A DNA stretch of 64,000 nt from positions 34,911,301-34,975,300 of the forward strand of contig NC_087066.1 in assembly GCF_963678635.1 (NCBI RefSeq). The letters run 5' to 3'. The DNA is from Symsagittifera roscoffensis (lineage: Eukaryota; Xenacoelomorpha; Acoela; Convolutidae). The translations under genes and the position numbers were made by a program. Numbering within the stretch: position 1 is the first letter of the stretch; every line of letters begins with the position of its first letter. Under the pieces are notes generated by a model. It was not told the DNA's origin. It worked only from the letters and a program-made list of their open reading frames with translations, and searched no databases. Positions 21,611-32,346 of the stretch are shown in pieces.

Positions 21611-23039
21611 CTATATCACGCATTCACTGAAATCAATTAATTCATTTTGCAGATAGCAAGCGCAACAAACTGATTTATATTTCGAAAAAAATCTATATTT
21701 GAAACCTCTTTCATTATTTTTTATTTTCTATTTCAATTTTGACATTTCTGTCCCTCCGCACACGCCCGGTTGAAACTACCGGTTGAGGTCGAAATCAAAT
21801 AAATATAGCTAGCACAGTTAGCCAAACTACTAAACGTAAATGAACTAACAAGGATAGCCGGTTACTGAGCAGAATGTTCCGACTATAGTCTTTAGAAAAC
21901 TACGGTTTAGAAAGTTTTTTTTTCCTAAATTACTATGGGGCAAATTGGACAAAAAATTTTGTAGAAAAATGACTAGAAACACAAAAAAATATATAAAAAT
22001 TTTTAAAATTTTTTTTTGCCGAATAATTTATAATTGTTTGAAGTTTTTGGTTCCCAAATTACAGCTAAAAAAACTCCAGAAACTGATTTTACTTGCTGAA
22101 AATTAAGTGTTAAGGTCTTAAACTAGGCATAACTCAGCTGTTGTTAGCCTGCTCGCTTGCTTTATTCGCTCGAATTAAGTCGAAAAATCAAAAATTTCAA
22201 ATCGGTTTTTCTCGACACAGAAAAAAAAATTTAAGGGCGATCAAACCACGAATGAAATGGCTTTAATATAAATATATCACTCAACATTTTGAGATAATTA
22301 TTTTTGTTCAATGATTTTGTGTGGAAAACAAAGAAGAAAAACTAAAACTCATCCGAATACAAAGTAGCTCCCCATTTTCAAATGGTCGGAACAAAAACGA
22401 TAACTCTATCGAGCATTTTGAAAGAAACATTTTCTTACTCATTCAGTTAAAAGAATAATTGTGATTCTCACTTTTTAGATAAAACTAACTCATTTCGATA
22501 AAAGTTTCTTTAAAAGGCATTTTATCATTTCGCTGATGACGAAGAGGATACAGCAAAAACAGCATTCTTATCAGTCAAGAACTTGATTGAAAACTTTTGA
22601 AAATTTTTCCAAGAAATTTATCAAGTTAAAGCTTATCGAATCTCTTTGAAGCAGTAGACCGAAGAACAACATATAATTTACATTTTTGATAAAATTGAAC
22701 CAATAAAGAACTGCATTGATAGGTAAATTTTTTAATCTGCTGGGATATCTTAAAACTGAAATTCATTTTCGAAACTAAATTTTCGAAGAAAATGAATTGA
22801 ACTCAATAAGTGCATATATAATCAAGTGTATCCATATGAATGCGTTTCTGTAGTTATTAGAGCATTATAAAATTTCCACTAAAAACAGCCAACAGACATC
22901 GGGAAAAAACAATGAAAAAAATTTACTTGTGTTAAACAGATTTTCAACTTTCAGACAAAAATTATATAGCCGTACAACTCTTCTAATTTGATGAGCAGTT
23001 TGTAATTGGTTATTTTTTGATGAGATCAACCCAATTTCA

Positions 23040-23660
23040 GAAAACTAGATGCTTCGCAAGTGAGGAAATTGCGAAAAAGAGCTCTAAACAGGCAATGAGA
23101 AATAAATAAAAAATACACTTTGAGAAACAAATTTTAGTGAAATAAGGAACATCACGTTCTAGTGTCTGCTCCACGACCGCTTCAGAGATACTTTAGGGTC
23201 GGTCAGCCAAAAATGAATTTCTTGAAAAAGCCTTTGGGTCGGCAGGGGGTAAAAATCCTGAAGTGGGGCCTCTGCCCCCTCCCATACTTCGTTTGCATAT
23301 GCAGTCAAATTTTGCAAATGCTGCAAAATCTGCACGGATGAGAAGCTGTGCTTCGCAAACACAAGCGGAGAAGATGCAAAAAAAGCTCTAAACAGGCAAA
23401 ACAAAGTGAAATAAGGAAAAGATTAAAAATACACAATGAAAAAAATGTTGAGATTAGGAGTATCACGTTCTCACATCTGCTCCACGACGCTTGTAATTTT
23501 ACTAACACCAACCACGATAAAGCAGCTACAGTTTCTATCATAGTGCCAATGTTACGCAGCAAAAATTCGATCAAAAAATAGATTTATTTAAACGTTCCGA
23601 CTTGAATATCCGGCCTGTTGATGAGGAGTCTCACGTCGTCGCATCTGCGCCACGGCCTCT
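23040..23660. repeat. three tandem diverged units of about 305 bp
   Basis: The blocks GCTTCGCAA, AAAGCTCTAAACAGGCAA, GTGAAATAAGGAA and ATCACGTTCT...CTGCTCCACGAC repeat at about 23045-23190 and 23350-23495 in the same order. A third unit near 23615-23660 keeps only the final CACGTCGTCGCATCTGCGCC part. A related end is at 28800-28850. Non-coding. Confidence 0.65.
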
Positions 23661-23717
23661 TGGAAATAAACTAGTGGAGCAACTAATGATTTTACCTGTT
23701 CTAATATTTTTAACACA

Positions 23718-23745
23718 GAGGCCAAGCTGAGCTTCGCACCACTTG
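23718..23745. repeat. dispersed hairpin repeat (GAGGCGAAGC...GCTTCGCA)
   Basis: ACACAGAGGC, then an inverted repeat AAGC..GCTT and CGCACCACTTGCGA. Sister copies are at about 4238-4270, 13297-13325, 24075-24102, 28075-28110 and 44129-44166. The 44129 copy has the best stem: GCGAAGC-TGT-GCTTCGC. All share the left edge ACACAGAGGC and a right extension CACTAGCGA followed by an A-rich CGACAAAAAA stretch. Transposable-element termini are the likely origin; the family is not identified. Confidence 0.65.
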
Positions 23746-24339
23746 CGATACAAAAGAAAAAGTTTTAAAAAATCGAAAAAAAACTAGATCTATTAAAATG
23801 AATATAGCTAGTTTTGAAACAAAAACATGCCAAGACAATAGAATAATTAATAAGCATTGGAAGATTATGTACCCAACGATAGCCAAAAATACCTCGTCAG
23901 AAGTCGGAAACAGATTAAGACTTCAAACTTTTGAAAAGTTAATAGGTCCACCTCACCCTCATAACACTTTATTTGCTCGTCAAATGAAACATTACGAGCC
24001 CACTACGCCGATATAAAATAGGCCGCAAGCTTATAAGCCCAAAAATGAAAACAAAAACAGCCGAAAAAAATATTTACACAGAGGCGAAGTTGCACTTCGC
24101 ATCCACAAGCAAAAATATAACCTACAACGACACTGGAAAAAACTGAATGAGTAAAACTTTGAGCCTACAATCTTTCTTAAATGACGCACGCCAACTGTGG
24201 GTCTGCATAATTGCTAAGTGTCACAAGCAAATTATGACGCATTAGCAGTCAATTTGAAAAGAAATTTACCAACTAACATGTCTCAATTTATAAAGCGGAC
24301 GCATTTTATTCTGTATACGAAAAAGTTCATTAAAAAAAG

Positions 24340-24420
24340 TCCGACCCTACCCAGGTTCGAACCCTCTTATTTTACTGCTGGTCTATTTCCCTACCTCTAC
24401 GCTACAAAACCATGATACCT
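24340..24420 (-). repeat. tRNA-derived SINE head
   Basis: On the minus strand TAGCGTAGAGGTAGG (box-A-like) and GGGTTCGAACCTGGG (box-B-like) are spaced as in tRNA promoters, with a T-run after box B. No proper acceptor stem is visible. Similar heads are at 25160-25245 (GGGTTCGAATCTGACC) and 28190-28262. Confidence 0.6.
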
Positions 24421-24916
24421 TGAAGCTAAAGCGCTATTTGTAATATAATAGTATAATATCCTTAGCATTGGCTGTACTTAATAGCTGGATCAAAATGAAC
24501 ACTTTCAAAAAGAACACATTTTGTCGCAACAATATTTGCGACTTCGGTTGATAAAAAAAGAAAGTTAAAACTATAACACAAGCTATGCTTGTGTAAAAAT
24601 AAATTAGGACTAATAAGAAGTTATAAAGTCACCCTCAACCTCAAAACACAGACGTGGTCACACAAAATTTTTTTGGCACGTCGAAAAATGCAATATGCGG
24701 CCAATAAGCCGATATAATATAGGCCGAAACCTATCAGGCCGAAAGAAGAAAAAAAAACAAAAAAACTCAGAAAAAAATGATAGCATGAAAGACTTGGAAC
24801 TATAATTCTATAGAAATTTAAGCATTCTGTGCAATCCAGAGATGAGCATAAAAAAGTGTTTCCGTTGAAACGACACAAAACTAGGTCACTAAGGCGATAA
24901 AAAATCGGCCGATATC

Positions 24917-24949
24917 TTTATTCTGCCGATATGATTTCGGCAGAATAAA
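24917..24949. repeat. perfect 13-bp inverted repeat
   Basis: TTTATTCTGCCGA and its exact complement are separated by seven bases. It is a strong isolated hairpin in intergenic DNA next to SINE-like repeats; function unknown. Confidence 0.9.
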
Positions 24950-24999
24950 AATTTTGAACAAAAAAAAAACATAAATATACGAGGTCAAGTTTAACAAAA

Positions 25000-25245
25000 A
25001 CACAAACAGCACAAACAGAGTGAAATCAGAACACTAAAAGCAACAATTAAGTTTGAAAATTTTTAAAAAACTATACAATATGGCAATTAAGCCGACAAAA
25101 CATAAACATACAATCATCAGCCGAAATTTTTTAAAAAACGGACTATTTCCAGTTTGAAACAAAAACAGGTCCGGTCAGATTCGAACCCAGGACCTTTGAC
25201 GTCCCAGGCGTATTCGTTACCTCCAGACTTAATGTGATGGAGACA
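25000..25245 (-). repeat. tRNA-derived SINE
   Basis: Its A-rich body resembles that of the 181-683 SINEs (GGCAATTAAGCCGACAAAA), and it ends in a tRNA-like block whose minus strand has TAAGTCTGGAGGTAACG and GGGTTCGAATCTGACC. It is the clearest single full-length copy in the window. Confidence 0.6.
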
Positions 25246-27639
25246 CTCAGATATTTCAATTCATTATGCACCAAGACACCAAATTATTCAAGTGATTCTG
25301 TTAAACTAGCTGTTTACCCTTAAAAGTCTATATTCCAGTTTGATAACGATTGCTTATCGCAAGCGTAATCATATTTTGTACTGAAACGGAAATGCGTCAT
25401 TTTCGAAAACAGAACTTCATGCTAAACTCTTATGTTTCTCTGCTTAAGAAGGGGATGAACCGCTTAGTTGAAGGAGAAAACTACTACTCGCATTTTCAAT
25501 TGACGTCTCTATCTCAGATTTGGTTACGTAGAGTTTTCGAAAAAGTGAGAAAGATTGCAACAGCGACCAAAAATTCAAAATTTTTTCCTAAAACCATAAA
25601 CATTCTTAAATGCATATATTAAATGGGAATAGCATTTTCTGCCGGGAACACGTCCACACCTTGATTTTCAGATTGAAACCTTGATATCAGATTTAGCTAG
25701 TAGTTTTCGAGAAACAAAAAACGGCAAAAATTCCAAAAATGAATTTTTCCGAAATTTATATCAGTTTTTCTTCAAACTAGGCAAATTGCGCAAGCAAAAA
25801 TTAAGCAACATATTAGTTTGAATGAGCTATCAACCTCAGAATCAACTGGTTAGTTTTAAAAAAAGAATAATTTTCCAAAAAACGTACAAAAATTCAAAAA
25901 CTGCACATTGTCTAGAGTCACTTTTTTTCCAAAACGCAGGGCATAGCCGCTTGCACAGGGATGATTGGCTTAACTGACTGTTTCTCAATCGGTTAAACGC
26001 TTAATGTCCGATTTGGCGGAGCAGTTTTTGAGAAAACTCAATTTTAAAAATTAACAAAATGTCAAAATAACAAAATGGGTTTGTTTGAGGCGATAAGTTG
26101 TTTCTATGGAATTTAGGGCAGTAGACGCTTAAAAACGGGAGATTCCCATAAATTGTTCTATCGATTGAAACCCTCATCTCATATTTGCGTTTCTATTATT
26201 TGAGAAAATGAAAAAATTCACAAATAGATCAAAAATCACACTACTGAAAACTATGGAGGCCGTAGAACGTGGGGTAAGAAGAAAAGAGACTAGCGAAATA
26301 TGCAAACACATAGAAGACCAGCCAATGTAAAAACAAGCCTAGCTTGTGTAAAAATTATCGCGACCTCTATACCAGTCTGAACTACTTACATCTCAATTCT
26401 TAACAAAAAACCATCAAGACCTATATAAGTCTCAACCACTCCGTTCTTTTACACTTATTTGGGGTTACGTCAGAATAAAAAGGTTACGTCAGTATGTAAT
26501 TAGAAAAAAAAACAACAAACTAGAACTGTTTTGCACAGGCAGCATATATTTCAGTACTAAATGAAATGATTGAACTGAATTTTATGTAAAAACAGATATT
26601 ATTTCTGGGATCTTGTTAACTATTTCCTCCCTTTGATACCTAGTAAAGAATTAACGGTTAAGCATATGAGACACATGAGCCTTGTGACGAATACCTCCCC
26701 CCTTTTGCAATAGTTACCAAGGTCGTCCATTGTATCAACCGATTAGCTTATCTACACAATTAACTGAAGCTTCAGCTTGACTTTATCAATTAAGATTCAG
26801 TTTAAAGAAGCAATGAGAAGAAAGTTAATAAGTTATTATCGAATTGGATTGCCACAACTATTGGATCATATTCGGCATATCACATTTATTTTTTTCAATC
26901 ACTTCGGAGCAGAGCACAAGACTCACTGTGTTCGCTGAAAATTGATAAGAAAACTTTCAATCGTACACAAAACATGAACTACTAATTTTTAAATATATAC
27001 TTACAGCCGTTCAAGCCCAATAATTTCAGCCAATAGTCCAGCTAAAATAACTCCAAAAGTCAGCGAAATGAAACATAATAGCACTTCGCAATCGTCCATT
27101 GGAAATACAATGTGCTAACAGAGCTCCTTCTAGGGCTACAAATCTCTCACAAAAAACGTTCGGTCAAATCTTTCTATTTTGAATTATCGACGATTTTGGA
27201 AAAAAAAACATGGAAAAATTTCCTAAACAAATCTCATCGGTGGTCTTCTCACTTTTGAGGAAAGACGATAACTCATGTGCGCTACCGTGCCGTCTTTCAA
27301 GCGAAGAATATCATAAAAAAACATCTGATTAAACAATTATTGTGTATATTTACATAGACAATTTTTCGCTTCTTAAGGGTAGACATTTAGACATTAAATA
27401 AGAGCATTATATATGCCTTAAGTATATACCGTCCATGATCACGCCAAGGTTTTTTATGATCAAAATTTTCAAACTGTTTTTTTTTCATGTTTTCTTTGAA
27501 AATTCAGCAATTCTGTCCCTACCGAATGATCTTGAAAAACTACTCTCAAACTTGTGTCACCATTATCGATAGACAAAATGAAGTTTCAATAAATTTTAAC
27601 GTTTTGCTCATTGATAAACAGCTGGAGAGCGTCAGTGCT

Positions 27640-30600
27640 TCATGTAGATGAATACACGAATATGTTGATGTCACCATACGAGAAGACATTTTTGAGGATG
27701 ACTTCGACTGATGCCCAGTTGAGTCCTTCCATGGAAGTACAGGCAAGCGTCCTCGGTATGCAGATGGTCTTCACATTGTTCCGCTTCGCATGATCCCGCA
27801 TTAACATTAAACTCCTTTCTAGAGAGTGAAAGTCACACTTCTTTCCTCCCTGCGGCTTCGTAATCAGAGTGTAAATATATCTCTGTGGCTGGACTCTGCT
27901 ATCTGCGAAGCAGTGGAGATCACCTATAAGCAATACCGAGTCAGTCAACTGTTTGCGTCTATCATTTGAAGATCACGTCACCTGTGACCGATTAGCCAGC
28001 AGATTCATTTCATATTCGCGCTTAACCGTAAAAAAAAACATTTGCAACAACCTCATGACGGATGGCTAAGTTGACACAGAGGCAAAGCTGCGCTTCAAAA
28101 CACTAGCGAGAAAATGACAAAAAGTTGCTCTATAAAATAAAATTAGAAAAAGTAGAAATAAGCCTCGAATTAGTAAAACTTTTCTCATGTGCCTGATTCG
28201 AACCTGCGACCACGAGTATCAAAGTAACACTAGCCACCAATGATGCAGCTATAGATGCTAATAAATTGCCAATTCCATGCACCAAAATTTCCACAAATAT
28301 AAACAAGACTGCTACTATATCAGGGCAAAGCCCTGAATGTTCCGAATGTTCCTTAATTCATATCGAATAGTTTTTGGGAAAAGGAAATATCGAAAATCTA
28401 TAAATTTTGGACAATATCAAAAATCAAATTTGAGTCGTACAAAATTAAAACGACCGAATAAATTTGGAACGATTTTGTTGCGCGGGATAATTGGCCACGC
28501 ATAAATAATTCGCGTTACGCTCTCAGCAAAATGAATAAATTATTCAAAGCGCGTATAATTTAGTCCAGAACATGGCCAATTCGGCAATTTTCAAACCCCC
28601 AGAAGTTTACAGAAAATAATAGGAGGTAAAATATCTTTTTAAATTTGAACTCAGGAAGTCGATATCTTCAATGGGGTATAAAAAAATTTTTGTTGAAAAC
28701 TATTATTTGATCGGCGAAAATTGACTGAACCACACCGAGCATACACATTCACTTTTCTTCGAAAGTCAGAACAATTAAAGTACTACTGCGGGCTGCGTTG
28801 ATCCTCACGTCCTTCGGAGACTAGGAGCCTCACGTCCTTCCACTTGTGCCACTAAAGTTTAACGCTCGGCAAACAGTAATTAAAGCAGAGAACAGATGTT
28901 ACGAAATTACCAATGCTACCGATCGTGATTATAGCAAAAGAGCCACCAAATGAAAACTTTCAATTGCAAGTTAAGCTACGCTGGCTAGTGTAATTAAAAT
29001 CATGCAGTCTAAAAGTAAACCTGTTCACCTCCTGTTTTCTTCGATTGACGACACAGATTTGGAATGGGACTGAATCGTCTTGAGATGTCAATAGCTACTC
29101 CGTAAGCGAACACAAACTCCTCTGAGACAGTGTAGGCGAGGCTGTGGCTAGTGGCGAACAGATCTCCTCGGATGTAAACGATAAATTTATCGATATCTAG
29201 GATGTGATCTCCCGTTGGGCCATTCTGACTAGGAGCTTGCATCGGCAATAAAGGACGATTGATGTTAGCCATCAGAGGATTCATTGGAGAAGGCATTGGT
29301 GGTGCAATGAATGGAGGTCTCTCGTGTCGAAACATCTGTGGTCGTTGCATCATCAAGTTCGCCGGGGCTCCAGGTCCCGGAAACCTCACCTGAAAAAGTA
29401 GAATCATAGAATAGAAATCTAGATCATAGAATTCGAATACTGAACAATCGAAAAGCACACATATCAAATCGTTTTCAATAGATAAACATCATTAGATTCA
29501 ACGCTTACAGACGCGAGTGAAAATGCTAATGGACTCACAGGGCAAAAAACTACAAACATTTATATCAAGTGAATATCAAACAATAATAGAAAAATAAAAT
29601 AGATACATGTATGAAGCACATACCCCAACCAATGAAGAGGGGCCTCCTCTACCACGCTGATTTGATCCCCCACCGCCACGCTGACTTGATCCGCCACCAC
29701 CACGCTGATTTGATCCGCCACCTCTACTTGTTGCAGATCCCTCAATTCGCTTAGGACGTCTATTTTTGCCACTTTTAGGCCGCACTGGACCCGCCGCTTG
29801 CGAAGAGGCACCACCCACAGCACTGGAGGCCTCACTTCCAGCATCACTGTCATTGCCATCTGATTCCACTTGTTCCTCCATATTCAAGAGAGCATTCGAA
29901 ACTGAGTCAACTCGAACAGCCGAACCACATGCTGCCTGTGAACCTGAGCATGCTGCTTTTAAGTCCTTCTCCACAGCTGAAACCTCACTTCTGGCGTCAC
30001 CTTTTCCACCAGAATCAGGCTTTTGAATTTTCAACCCAGCTTGTTTATTCGACTGCTTCATCTCATTCAGAGTCTTCTCATTTTGACCACAGAGGTTCAC
30101 AAAGGTTTTGAACTTCTTTTGGCTTTCCTTCGATATTTGGTTGATATTCTTCTTGATTTCATCATCTTTGTTGTTTCTCTGATGAATCTTCAAATCTTCC
30201 AGCAATTGTTCTCCTAAATCTGCCAATTTCGCCGAATTTGAATCTAGTCCAACGTACTCTTTACAAAGTTCATTCAATTCGAGTAAACTTTTAGTCCTAG
30301 CGCCGAGCAGTTGGTTCACTACGTCAATTTCAGTCAGAACTTCAAGCATCATTTGCCTTCTGTTCCGATTATCCCCAATCACTTTCTCATACACAGATAT
30401 GGTTGACTCGAGGTTCGCGCGTTCTATAGCACCCATTACATCTTTCTTTTGCTTAACTTTCAGGAGCCCCACTTTATGCTCACTGTGTTCGTTCCCCCAG
30501 CACACTTCGCAGATACTGATATCACAGGTATCACAGAAATAGGACAGGAAGTTGTCGCTATGTTTGTCGCAAGACTTTGAACCAGAGCTCAGACTCCGCT

Positions 30601-30847
30601 TTTGTTTGTCTTCTACATCCGCAATTTTTTTCTGACCTACTAGAAAGTTGTTAAGAACATAGATCGGCCCTAGTTCTTTCACATTGATATAATGCGTCTT
30701 TCTACAATTTGGACAGTCAACTGATACATTGTTTTTGTTCATCGCTAAAATGCATCCCCTTCCTGGACCGCAAAACATGTGTCCACAGGGAAGCAGGCGT
30801 GGATCATCGAGTGTGTCGCAGCAAATGGAACATTCAAACTCATCCAT
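27640..30847 (-). CDS. RING/B-box/coiled-coil (TRIM-like) protein with RGG box and C-terminal TARG1-like macrodomain
   Basis: Three exons, 29624-30847, 29029-29389 and 27640-27923, join with GT...AG borders (phases 0 and 1) into 622 residues. RING finger at residues 6-48 (C-x2-C start, LPCGHMFC, CPNC end; the CGPGRGC spacing is a known variant). B-box at 93-124 (CDKH...CDTC...CEVC...H..H). Coiled coil about 130-270. Acidic/Ser-rich linker. RGG box about 373-405 with repeated GGGGSNQRG. Pro/Met-rich stretch about 410-465. The macrodomain (470-622) resembles human OARD1/TARG1: RGDLFA, QSKKTGG (human QQKKSGE), RYIYTLITK (RYIYYLITK), and the C-terminal INIFVYSST. TARG1 removes ADP-ribose from acidic residues through a lysine; Lys551 is in that place. 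The acidic partner position is Glu594, and the glycine loop is altered. The inferred role is ubiquitin ligase activity guided by ADP-ribose and RNA binding. Alternatives: retention of intron 1 would give an RBCC-RGG protein only, or the last two exons could be a separate gene. Confidence 0.8.
28190..28262 (-). repeat. tRNA-like SINE fragment next to a hairpin repeat
   Basis: On the minus strand a GGTTCGAATCAGGC-like box B follows a poor box A. A hairpin repeat copy (28075-28110) lies just to its left, as at other sites. In intron 2 of the TRIM-macrodomain gene. Confidence 0.5.
28308..28770. mobile_element. single-arm relative of the foldback element
   Basis: Starts with CTATATCAGGGCAAAGCCCTG and TGTTCCGA, continues through an AATTCGCG/GCGCGTATAATT region and CCAATTCGGCAATTTTCAAA, and ends TTCGAAAGTCAGAACAA. 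All are diverged forms of the right arm of the 3672-4875 element. Inside intron 2 of the TRIM-macrodomain gene. Confidence 0.65.
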
Positions 30848-31608
30848 TCTGTATCTAGGTCAGATAGTGTCACGCGTAGTAAATAATGAACGCTTGTCTA
30901 CTTTCCCACGAATAGACCGCGCCAGGTATTTAATCCATAACGAACTGAAAATTAGGAGAGCAAAATTGAAGCATCAAAATCGAACGCAGAAAATTGCATG
31001 GAGTTGAAAACAAAATTTGTCAAAAAAGAATTCAACAGTTCATGTGATGTTAATTTCAATGAACATAGCCAACAGTCTGTTGCAAAATATTAAGAAAACT
31101 CAAAGAAACTAAGAAAAAAAAACTTTTTTTTTTTGAAAAAAAAACGTGTACTTTTGAATTTCAAAGAAAAACTATAGGGACTTAAAGCTCTTCGAATTTC
31201 AAGTACATTTTATGATTGGTACTTTTTTGATACTGTTAACCCAATTCGAAAAAACTGAATCAATAGGCAAACTTTTGATTCCGCTAGGAAATCTGAACAC
31301 TGAAAACCTCTTTCGAAACTAGAAGTCGATCATATTTTTCGTGACCTTTACACTTTTGCTGTTCAATTGTAGAGTTTGCCATCTTTTCAACAAAAGAAAT
31401 AACTGAAATTAAGAAGTCAAAAGTCAAACTGCGAAAACTTTCGACCTATATAAGAGTCTTCACTACGTTCATTGAATCATAAAAAATATAACGAACTTCA
31501 TTATAAAGCGGTCATCTTCGATTAAATTTTTTATGAAAAATCAAACGCTCTCAAGACAAAAGCCATGGTTCTATTTGAAAAAATTAGAGTCAGAAACAAC
31601 TCAAGTTA

Positions 31609-32346
31609 TCAATCTCTCTCCAACAAGGGAGTGTTAAAATTAGTAAGTAGCACCGTCACACTGACAACTTTTTCAGCAACTGAATGCAGCTCATATGGCA
31701 AACAACTCAAACATTTAAAAGCCATTAGCCGTTTTAAATACTTTGTGGCCAGCTGGCGAATTAGCATCATTTCACGAGTTCGTACAGATTTGGGACAAAC
31801 AATATAATCAACATCTAGTTTTTCATATGTTTTTATAACATCAGTCGTTATTTGTGGACCAACTATGATGTCATCTTTGGTCAGCTTTGAATGAATAAGC
31901 TCCAAGACAACTTTAGGTAAACTTTGTTTGGCACTTCCCTGAGAAAGTGGAGATATCAAATTGGCAGCTCCATTTGGGGTAATGCCGACATAAACGCTCC
32001 AAACTGTCGAAGTCTGCAACACACTGAAAGTGAATGGCTCCATTTCATAGACAGATCGTGGATCTTTCTCGCCTAAGATCTCGACTTCCAAGAGAAGTGC
32101 TCGCAAGTACCTCATTTCCACATCTTCCCTAAACTGTTTCGGCATCTGTGCATCGACTTTGTTTCTTGGCGGCCATTGAGGCAGTTTTTTCTTCACGAGT
32201 AAGCAATTGTGAATGAAACTGATCCATGTGTATACTAAAGATTTCACAATGACTGTTGACAAACTGAACCGTAACGCCAAATCTTCATCTTTTAAATTAA
32301 GCCTCAGTTTTAGCAGGAGCAAGAGCAGTTCGTCTTCAAAGAGAAC
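31609..32346 (-). CDS. transposase-derived gene, exon 2 (DDE_Tnp_4-like core, catalytic residues lost)
   Basis: This is the C-terminal 245 residues of a protein whose first exon is 43507-44025. The frame runs from an acceptor (cttatttag|GTT) to a TGA stop. It begins VLFEDELLLLLLKLRLNLKD, the helix-turn-helix region that precedes the RNase-H core in ISL2EU-like (DDE_Tnp_4) transposases. SLSTVIVKSL and YVGITPNGAANLIS match conserved landmarks, and the end (LLTNFNTPLL) matches the usual family end. All three acidic active-site positions are changed: IIDCTE is LLLEVEIL, SD is AKQ, and MADRGF is IVGPQIT. It therefore cannot cut DNA in the normal way, yet the frame is open. Likely a domesticated DNA-binding protein; an old relic with an open frame by chance is the alternative. 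Confidence 0.75.
   Translation of the reverse strand, partial: VLFEDELLLLLLKLRLNLKDEDLALRFSLSTVIVKSLVYTWISFIHNCLLVKKKLPQWPPRNKVDAQMPKQFREDVEMRYLRALLLEVEILGEKDPRSVYEMEPFTFSVLQTSTVWSVYVGITPNGAANLISPLSQGSAKQSLPKVVLELIHSKLTKDDIIVGPQITTDVIKTYEKLDVDYIVCPKSVRTREMMLIRQLATKYLKRLMAFKCLSCLPYELHSVAEKVVSVTVLLTNFNTPLLERD

Larger units (their letters stand above)
21611..27639. other. repeat-rich intergenic stretch between ULK4 and the TRIM-macrodomain gene
   Basis: No gene is supported. 21850-22400 is a copy of the CTCGACAC/TTCCGAC repeat. 23040-23660 holds three diverged units. Copies of the hairpin repeat lie near 23718 and 24075, with short variants near 24585 and 26325. SINE-like blocks occur at 23935-24420, 24610-24745 and 25000-25245. 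The part from about 25700 to 27500 is AT-rich with no recognisable structure. Confidence 0.55.

Noticed and set aside
19091-21640. Plus-strand open frames overlapping ULK4 (for example 20945-21640, 231 codons)
   Set aside because: They are antisense shadows of the conserved minus-strand coding frame and have no family resemblance of their own.
29009-29467. Macrodomain exons as a stand-alone TARG1 gene
   Set aside because: Kept as an alternative, not preferred: the exon has a good acceptor in phase with exon 1, and its Pro/Met-rich start continues the composition of the RGG region instead of resembling a TARG1 N-terminus.
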